Assembly (NCBI GenBank): GCA_947069175.1 | Contig: CAMTDV010000018.1 | Span: 43,536,869-43,600,868, forward strand | Reading direction: 5' to 3' | Length of the DNA: 64,000 nucleotides | Source: Scalesia atractyloides | Lineage: Eukaryota > Streptophyta > Magnoliopsida > Asterales > Asteraceae | Shown: positions 56,529 through 64,000 of the stretch, piece after piece | Position numbering within the stretch: position 1 is the first letter of the stretch | Layout: the number at the start of each line of letters is the position of its first letter | Program-made: the position numbers and the translations under genes | Notes under the pieces: generated by a model | Told to the model about the DNA's origin: nothing | Databases searched by the model: none | What the model saw: the letters and a program-made list of their open reading frames with translations, nothing else

Positions 56529-57416
56529 AATGTTGGTTCGTAATTAAGTTCAATGTCAACATGTAGGTAGCGAGCCTAAAATTACGTCACATAAGAGTTC
56601 GCGATCAAAGCTGACTGTTGTTGCCTCAGTGTTGCCAGGTCTATTACTGACCATGGCGAAAGTTAGGCCAAATTAATCACCTGTTGACCATTCCCGGTCG
56701 GCTAGCGCGACTAGCTCGGGTGGGGCTTGTCGGGCCCAGTAGTACTACCATAATATCCCCGCTATCTAACCCAATACTAACGATCCGAGAGTTGGTTGAG
56801 GACTTCTATGATAAAGCTACTTAGTGACCATAACATACATTAACATTAACTTAGTTACCGAATGGTTAACGACGTTAATTTCGCATAAAGTAAAAGATAG
56901 AGTTATAGAGTGTATACATGTTTCTCCCCCTGTTGTTTAAAACCGGATAAAATAGGGGCCGTGAACTCACCTTAAATTGCTCGGTTAGAATAACGTAAAA
57001 GAAGCAAATGATGGGACCGCTAATCGTGTCCTAACATGTCAACCGATTCAAAGTTAGTGTGTGAACACACTGATACAAAACCCTACGCATAACTAACACA
57101 CAGTGCGGCACACGTGATAACCAATTCGAAACCACAATCATGCATGCAAAGTATCATCATACAAAAAAATGATCAAACCAACTTGTCATAAACACAGATT
57201 AACTCATACAACACTTTGGTACACACTAACGCAAGTTATCATGTTTCGGCTTGTACGCTCATAACTAGGCTGTTTTCGAGGATTTTTATAAAATAGTTCA
57301 AACGTTCCCAAAATTCCAATTGCTTTACAGGAGATGTCAATTAGACTGTAGAATTTTGTGTAAAATTTTCAAACCCTAAATCTTTAGCAATTATTTATAA
57401 ACATTTATATACTAGG

Positions 57417-57448
57417 CTGCAGTCAGATTCGTCGCTTTCTGACTGCAG
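57417..57448. repeat. Perfect 11-bp stem-loop in LTR of K
   Basis: CTGCAGTCAGA and TCTGACTGCAG with the same 10-base loop as in A and C. Confidence 0.75.
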
Positions 57449-58771
57449 TCCACGATAAAAATTATTTAAAAATAATCGTTCATCCAATTAACAAAATTCC
57501 AGTGGTAGATTTTCGGAAATTCCCTTCTCCAGTTACTGTACAAATTTCGTGACCCAACCCCCTATAGACTATGAGATCCTAGTCGATAAACAACCAGCAA
57601 ATTCTGCTGAATTTACGCAGCTTCAGCTGCTGCACTAAATGACCACTTAAAAATAGCAAACGACCTCAGAAAAATATGAATCTGGCGCCATTAGAAGCGT
57701 TTTCAAAAATAGACGTTTCAGGCTTCAGAAAATCCACTTTTCGATAGATAATGATCAGGTTACAGCCAATTGAAGTTGGCTGTAAATGTCATTCAGCAAA
57801 CTGTTTTCGACTTTTATCGCATTAGAACATGCTTAAACGATCATGACGCTTAGTAATAATGATTAACAACAGGTTTATTTGTCAAATATCATCATGTATA
57901 TCAATATTCATGCAAACCTAATTATATAACATGATCTTTATCGCTAAAACGCAGCCTATGATTTTAGTATTCAACATAACATCATAATCGCAAAGATTCT
58001 CACAATCATCCGAACTAATCATAAATCACAACATTTTTCATACTAATAATCCTACCATTACACATAATCATGATCAAGATTACACAAACCCTAATGTGAA
58101 TCGCAAAACAATTAAACCCTAACCTTGAAACGATGATGATTAGCGAACCGGGACAAGATTGGAATCAATCCGGAAGATGTTGGGTTTTTGCGATCGTGAG
58201 AGGGGGGCTGCCGTCGCCTTCCTCTAGGTGCTAAGGTTTTGTTGTTTTTTTAACAAACAATCCATGCATACATACATATAAATAAAACAAGGGAAAAGAA
58301 AGGAGAGGGGGCGCGACCGCGATGGGGGGGCGGTTTGGGTTAAGTGGCTTGGGCCTCAAGTTTAGGTTATTTCCTTGGGCCGCAAGGAGGTGAGGTCGAC
58401 ACGTTTCGCTGCTCGGTTCGGTTCGGCTATTTTATTAGTTTTTTTATAACTAATAATCGCGAAATCAAGGCGTGATACAATAATCTACAAAATCTACAAA
58501 CGTCTAATAACACATAGCACGTAATTCACCCAATAGATTCACAAAGTTAGCGTAGTTATTGCGAGTGTGTAATTTAATTCTCCGAATTAAATCAGCGTAG
58601 GAATGAACAACCGTAAAGTAGCGCGTTTAAGATACCTGAAAAGCCGGGATGTCACATTATCCCCATGTTGAAAGAATTTTCGTCCCGAAAATTGAGTAAA
58701 CGTGGTTTAGAATGCAACGCACAAAGATTCAGTTTGTTAGTAATGGTACAAGTAATTCCCAGGCTGTCACA

Positions 58772-58805
58772 TCATCCCCATGTTGAAAAAATTTTGTCCC
58801 GAAAT
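58772..58805 (-). other. Polypurine tract region of K
   Basis: Minus strand CAACATGGGGATGA ends at the LTR. A near copy (CAACATGGGGATAA) lies inside the LTR at 58657-58670. Confidence 0.65.
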
Positions 58806-59332
58806 TTAGTTGGTGGTAACGTCAGATTGCTGCTCAGCTGCAAAAAGGTGTGGGTATTTGCTTTTCATTTGGTCCTCTCTTTCCCACGTGAACTCCGGTC
58901 CACGCTTAGAGTCCCAACGAACCTTGACAATTGGTATCTTGCTGTGCCTTCGAGTCTTAATCTCACGATCCATGATCTCGATAGGTTGTTCCACAAAATG
59001 CAGTTGCTCATCCACTTGAATCTCATCCAATGGAATGACTAGGGTCTCATCTGATAGAAACTTCTTCAGATTGGACACGTAGAAAACGTTGTGAACTCCA
59101 CTGAGTTCGGTAGGAAGGTCTAACTGATAAGCTACGGGCCGATACGCTTCGAAATCACAAATGGGCTTACGTATCGTGGATTTAGTTTGCCTCGTTTCCC
59201 AAAACGAATTACACCCTTCCAGGGTGACACCTTCAGTAGGACGCGGTCGCCTACTTGAAATTCGAGCGGTTTGCATCGTTGATCAGCGTAACTTTTCTGT
59301 CGATCTCGTGCCGCTGCCATGCAGTTTCTGAT
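58806..59332 (-). pseudogene. Integrase end and chromodomain of K
   Basis: From a stop at about 59333 (within EKIV-stop-IRN) the reading resumes MAAARDRQKSYADQRCKPLE, VLLKVSPWKGVIRFGKRGKL, then shifts near 59150 into the frame with LDLPTELSGVH, FYVSNLKKFL and the chromodomain ending WEREDQMKSKYPHLF. Stop at 58806. Tekay/Del type. Confidence 0.85.
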
Positions 59333-61738
59333 TTACACAATCTTTTCAGTAGCCTCAAGTATCAACTCAGGACCTGTGAGTTGACTGTCACCGACTTCTA
59401 CCCAACAGACCGGTGATCTACATTTGCGACCGTATAATGCTTCAAACGGTGCCGCTTGAATACTCGTATGGTAACTGTTGTTATACGAGAATTCCACTAA
59501 AGGCAGATGGATTTCCCAACTGTTCCCGAAGTCTACCACACATGCCCTAAGCATGTCTTCTAAGGTCTGAATGGTCCTTTCACTTTGACCATCCGTCTGA
59601 GGGTGATAAGCTGTGCTCATATCTAAGCGTGTACCCAACGCTTTCTGAAGTGACTGCCAAAAGTTGGACATGAAACAAGCATCTCTGTCTGAGATGATGG
59701 ACGTTGGCACCCCATGCCGAGAAACTACTTCCTTAATGTAGATGCGAGTCAACTTATCCATCTTATTTGTTTCTTTGATCGCTAGGAAGTGTGCAGACTT
59801 AGTTAGACGATCCACGATTACCCAGATGGTATCGCAGCCACCCGGAGTTCGCGGGAGTTTAGTGATAAAGTCCATCGAGATCTGATCCCATTTCCACACT
59901 AGGATCTCAGGTTGTTGAAGGAACCCTGATGGCTTCTGGTATTCCACCTTGACTTTCGCACAAGTCAAACACTTGCTCACGTAGGTGGCTATATCCGCTT
60001 TCATGTTGGGCCACCAGTACACGGCTTTAAGGTCTTGATACATCTTATCCGAACCAGGATGGGCAGAGTATCGGGATTTGTGAGCTTCGTCCATAACTAG
60101 CTTCCTGAGGTCTCCGTAGACAGGTACCCATATACGATTCATGAAATACCGGGCACCATTGGGTTTCACTTCCCAATCGCGTCCCATCTTTCCCACAGTT
60201 TCGACCTTGATGTTTTCTTCCTTAACTGCTTCTAGTTGTGCGTCGCGTATCTGTTCGGGTAACCCAGAATGAATTGTGAACTGTAGTGCTCGTACCCGAC
60301 GAGGTTTCAAGTGCTCCTTCCAACTGAGGGCATCGGCTACCACGTTAGCTTTACCTGGGTGATACCGAATGGCACATTCATAATCGTTCAGGAGTTCGAC
60401 CCAGCGACGCTGTCGCATATTCAACTCCTTCTGGTCAAAGATATGCTGGAGGCTCTTGTGATCCGTGTAGATTGTGCACTTTGTTCCATATAGAGAGTGT
60501 CTCCAAATCTTAAGTGCAAACACAACTGCTCCCAATTCCAGGTCATGTGTCGTGTAGTTCTTCTCGTGAACCTTCAACTGTCGGGATGCATACGCGATGA
60601 CCTTATCACGTTGCATGAGTACACATCCCAATCCCTGAATGGAAGCGTCACAATATACCACAAAATCATCTGTCCCCTCTTGTAAGGACAAAATGGGCGC
60701 ACTGCAAAGCTTCTGTTTCAGCAATTGAAATGCTACTTCCTGTTTGTCACCCCAAGCATACTTGGTGCCCTTCTGAGTGAGAGTGGTAAGCGGTTGTGCG
60801 ATCTTTGAAAATCCCTCGATAAAACGTCTGTAGTAACCAGCCAAACCCAAAAATTGGCGGATCTCTATCGGTGTCCTTAGTGCTTCCCAGTTCTTGCTAG
60901 CATCGATCTTGGCGGGATCAACGTGTATACCCTTTTCATTCACGATATGCCTGAGGAACTGAACTTCCCGAATCCAGAAATCACACTTCGAAAACTTGGC
61001 ATATAGTTTCTCCTGTTGAAGTAGTAACAGAAATAATCGTAGATGCTCAGCATGTTCTTCTTCACCCTTAGAGTAGACGAGTATATCATCGATGAACACG
61101 ATGACAAACTTGTCGAGATACGGCTTACACACGCGGTTCATGAGGTCCATGAACACCGCGGGTGCATTGGTGAGACCGAAGGGCATGACCAAGAACTCAT
61201 AATGGCCATACCGAGTGCGAAATGTCGTCTTGGAGATATCCTCCTCCCTGACGCGTAACTGGTGATAACCGGACCGTAGATCAATCTTGGAGTAGTAGCT
61301 TGACCCTTGAAGCTGGTCGAAAAGATCGTCGATGCGAGGTAATGGGTATCGGTTCTTGATGGTAACCTTATTGAGTTCCCTGTAGTCGATGCACATGCGG
61401 AAGGTCCCGTCCTTCTTCTTGACAAAAAGGACCGGAGCTCCCCATGGCGAAGTACTGGGTCGGATAAATCCTTTTTCCAACAATTCCTGAAGTTGGGTAG
61501 ACAGCTCTTGCAGCTCTGCTGGAGCTAAGCGGTACGGGGCCTTGGCGATAGGAGTCGCATGGTTCGCCAATTCGATTTCAAACTCCAATTTTCGATGTGG
61601 TGGAAGACCAGGTAACTCCTCTGGAAACACATCGGGAAAGTCACGGATGACGGGGATATCTTCAATCCGCTTCTCGTCCTTAGGCTGCTCGGTGACCAGT
61701 GTGAGCAAAGCAAAAGAGTTCTTTCTCCGAAGATACTT
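59333..61738 (-). pseudogene. pol: Pol of element K: RT, RNase H, integrase
   Basis: The frame 61708-59333 is open for 791 residues. RT: LFVKKKDGTFRMCIDYRELN, YHQLRV, catalytic FIDDILVYS (about 61430-61080). RNase H: VYCDASIQGLGC, YTDHKSLQ, DALSWK (about 60670-60310). Integrase: zinc finger ending CLTCAKVK, IVDRLTKSAHF, ISDRDACF, TAYHPQTDGQSERT (about 60080-59560). It is separated from the protease by TAG at about 61740 where A has CAG. It ends early at a nonsense codon near 59333. RT could still fold, but the polyprotein is broken. Confidence 0.9.
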
Positions 61739-62126
61739 CTAAGCTTGCATGTAAGAGATGATGTTTGTGACGGCGCCTGCCTTCTCGCCTTGCACCATCA
61801 AGACTTCGTCGTTAGAGAGCGGAATACGGATAGCTTTCTCAAAACAGAGAAATTCAGCTCGGACGTCGGATAGCCAGTCCATTCCGGCTACCACATCAAA
61901 ACTACCCAGGGTAGTTGTCATCAGATCAATGGTAAAGGTGTGACCCGCGAGTATAAGTTGATAGCCGGTTACTAAATGGGTCACATCTACAGATTTACCA
62001 TCGGCTAGTTCTATAACATAAGGGGTCTCTAGGGGTTTAGGTGTGAGATTTAGGTTCTTCCTAAAAGACTCCGATATAAAACCCTTATCCGCACCCGTAT
62101 CAAAAAGTACAGTAGCAAAATGATCG
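61739..62126 (-). pseudogene. Protease of element K
   Basis: DTGADK is kept (near 62095), with GMDWL near 61880. A shift near 62050-62100 separates DTG from the downstream frame 61984-61739, which ends at a nonsense codon. Confidence 0.8.
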
Positions 62127-63371
62127 TTAAGGGGAACTTACCGGTGACCACGTTCGAGTCGTTTCTGGCCTCTCCACGGCCCAGCGTGAATGCACGACCT
62201 TTGGCACCTCCTGTGCCACCATTTCCATTGTTGCCATTGTTGTTATTGTTGTTGTTGTTGTTGTTATGGTTGTTGTTGTTGTTGTTCCCACCATTGTTGT
62301 TGTTGCGAAGCTGCAGGCAGTCTCGCTTGAAATGAGCAGTACTACCGCACTGATAGCACCCCCGGTTATTACCTTGCTGTTGTCCCTGGTGCTGATTCTG
62401 ATTTTGTCGAGACATGACTCCCCGCGACAATCCTTTGCCGCGTGTCCCGCTTTGCCACATCGTTGGCAGCGATTTCCGGCACAAGGGTCGTGATGATGGA
62501 GGTTACAACGGTTACATTGCGGCTTTCGACCCGCATAGCCGCTCGAGTTCTGGGTGTTGTTGGCAGACTGATTATTGTGACCCCGATTGTTGTTGAAATT
62601 GTTGGACCGCTTCTGGTTTCCTTGTTGTGGCTGGGCTGACGAAGACTGTCGAGCAGGTGAGTCTTCAAATTTTCTTTTGTTATCAGGGACAACTTCAGTT
62701 GCACCCCGAGGTGGCAACTTCCTTTGCTCCACCGCCTTATCGGTTAATTTATGCGCCAGCCTAATCGCTTGATGCTCCGTCGTAGGGTTGCTAGACATTA
62801 CCATGCCCTGGATCTCAGGGACCAGACCCCCAAGATAAAACTCAAGTCGTTTTTCGACGGTGTTAGCCAGATCGGGACATAGGAACACCAGATCATGATG
62901 TTTTGCCGTGTACGCTTCAATTTCAGACCCTACCATCTTGTGGTTCCATAACGCTTGCTCCAACTGCTGAACTTTATCCCGCGGACAGTATTACTCCTTG
63001 ATTAGGGCCTTAAATTCGGTCCAGGCCATTGCGTTCGCCGCAACAAGTCCACGCGTTTGGACTTGTGCGTTCCACCAGGTTAATGCCCCATCTTCCAACA
63101 TTGAGGCAGCATACTTGACCTTATTGGCTTCAAGGCAATTGCACATCTCGAATATCGATTCAGACTTTTAAATCCAACGGACCAGTCCTATGGGTCCTTC
63201 AACACCCGTAAACTTGCTCGGTTTTGCATCGAGGAACATCTTGTAGGGGTTAAGACCCCCTCCTGCTGGTGGGTTTTGAACACCTGCCAGAGCAGCATTC
63301 ACGTGTTCTTGGATTAATGCGGCCAATTCTTCAGTTGACATGTTGATATTTCCGCGACGACCAGTTGCCAT
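62127..63371 (-). pseudogene. gag: Gag of element K, frameshifted near its start
   Basis: It starts MATGRRGNINMSTEELAALI at 63371. Frame shifts near 63168-62963 and resumes MEQALWNHKMVGSEIEAYTA. The capsid end LANTVEKRLEFYLGGLVPE is followed by CNRCNLHHHDPCAG, CQRCGKAGHAAKDC and, in the neighbouring frame, CYQCGSTAHFKRDC (62330-62370). The Asn-rich stretch at 62220-62310 comes from an AAC/GTT microsatellite that also varies between A and K. Confidence 0.83.
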
Positions 63372-63634
63372 TTCAGATCTTCACAAGACAACACATATAT
63401 ACACCGATAAATATATATATATCCAATATAGTTATCATATTCCACACTTCAATAATCACACAAGTTATGTCAACCCAACAAATTAAACAATCAAAAGGAA
63501 CATTCGATTAAATAAATTGCAATGTCTCACAAAATACAAACCAAACATCTCAGTTTAATTATAAAATTTTCAAGTTCAAACATAAGTGGAAACAAACAAA
63601 CTAAAGGAAACAAAACGGGGATTGGCGAGACGAG

Positions 63635-64000
63635 TTAGTCATCTATGTTTCCATCTCCCAAGTCGCTATCACTGCCGTCATCCTCTTCGGCGTTTTCAGC
63701 TTCAACAGCCGGGTCCTGTTCCGGCTCCTCTTCCTTCGGATCCTCCTCCGGGTCTTCCTCTGGATCCTCCTCCGGGTCTTCCTCTGGATCCTCCTCTTCT
63801 TCCTCTATCGGCGCTGGGGGGCCGGTGCTGGTGCGGGTATTGGGACAGGTGCTTGATTCTGCTCCAGTTCGTGAATCCTACAACTGGACTCAAGAACTCT
63901 GTCTTCGAGCCAGTCAGCCCTCAGCCGCTCAGCACGAAAGTCCTTAGCTAAAATGTTTCGAACTCTCTTATTCTCATATTGCTCTTCCTCGAGCTCTCCA
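63635..64000 (-). pseudogene. Leader ORF ('ORF0') of element K, partial, frameshifted
   Basis: C-terminal part of the same protein as at 1-617 and 5711-6372: EEDPEEDP repeats, then a C-terminus ending GDGNIDD at 63635. One base is missing near 63820 compared with A, which breaks the frame in the Pro/Ala linker. The N-terminus is beyond the window. The stretch 63372-63634 between it and gag is untranslated leader. Confidence 0.55.

Larger units (their letters stand above)
56039..58771 (-). repeat. 3' LTR of element K (family 1, extended form)
   Basis: Starts TGTCACACC. An inner terminus at 58656 is followed by TTATCCCCATGTTG, about 115 bp of internal-type sequence, and a second terminus GCTGTCACA at 58771, itself followed by TCATCCCCATGTTG. 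Comparison with solo LTR C shows the longer form is the one that integrates in this sublineage. Two hairpin copies (56474-56495, 56507-56528); stem-loop 57417-57448. Confidence 0.8.

Noticed and set aside
62220..62310. A stand-alone microsatellite or Asn-rich prion-like protein
   Set aside because: It is an AAC-repeat expansion inside gag, also present in shorter form in copy A.

Overview
This is repetitive nuclear DNA from a flowering plant, about 64 kb of LTR retrotransposons nested in one another. I see no intact host gene. The coding remnants are Ty3/gypsy polyproteins with a C-terminal chromodomain (Tekay/Del-type) and copia-like gag and accessory reading frames. Gene style suggests the daisy family (Asteraceae); that is inference from recall of similar proteins. 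No prokaryotic features and no CRISPR are present.

Layout. 1-9250: two copies of one chromovirus family ('family 1') on the minus strand. Copy A (5' LTR 6576-9250, leader ORF, gag, protease) is interrupted in its protease by copy B (5' LTR 824-3668, leader ORF 1-617). 9251-10971: 3' part of a copia-like element whose 3' LTR is cut by the next element. 10972-20499: a nearly complete minus-strand chromovirus ('family 2', element G) with 2.65-kb LTRs that carry tRNA-like modules. Its 5' LTR is broken at about 20499 and fused to F. 20500-25264: gag-only element F, plus strand. 25265-47894: plus-strand chromovirus E, whose integrase is split by gag-only element D (32943-41074, TSD CTTTC) and by a family-2 solo LTR (41287-43900, TSD TCCTA). 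D is itself split by a family-1 solo LTR (34144-37137, TSD ATCTG). 47895-48590: decayed gag of an E relative. 49592-56038: a copia-like LTR and a long accessory-protein region on the minus strand, split by a 2-kb non-autonomous element M (50369-52425, TSD GAATC). 56039-64000: family-1 element K, minus strand, with gag and pol present but broken, running off the right edge.

How the parts work together. Elements G, K and E supply the usual gag, protease, RT, RNase H, integrase and chromodomain set. D, F and M lack pol and must depend on enzymes from elsewhere. The most unusual material is non-coding: (i) four tRNA-like modules with recognisable pol III A and B boxes at constant positions in every family-2 LTR; (ii) family-specific palindromes with a CG-NN-CG core just upstream of the TATA box in three different LTR families, repeated in the leader at about 20 or about 40 bp intervals; (iii) a variable-number hairpin repeat in family-1 LTRs whose stems differ by compensatory changes; (iv) an extra acidic leader ORF upstream of gag in family 1.

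Coordinates of LTR ends rest on TG...CA termini, adjacent primer-binding sites (revcomp of the initiator-Met tRNA 3' end, TGGTATCAGAGC), polypurine tracts and, where stated, 5-bp target-site duplications read directly from the sequence.
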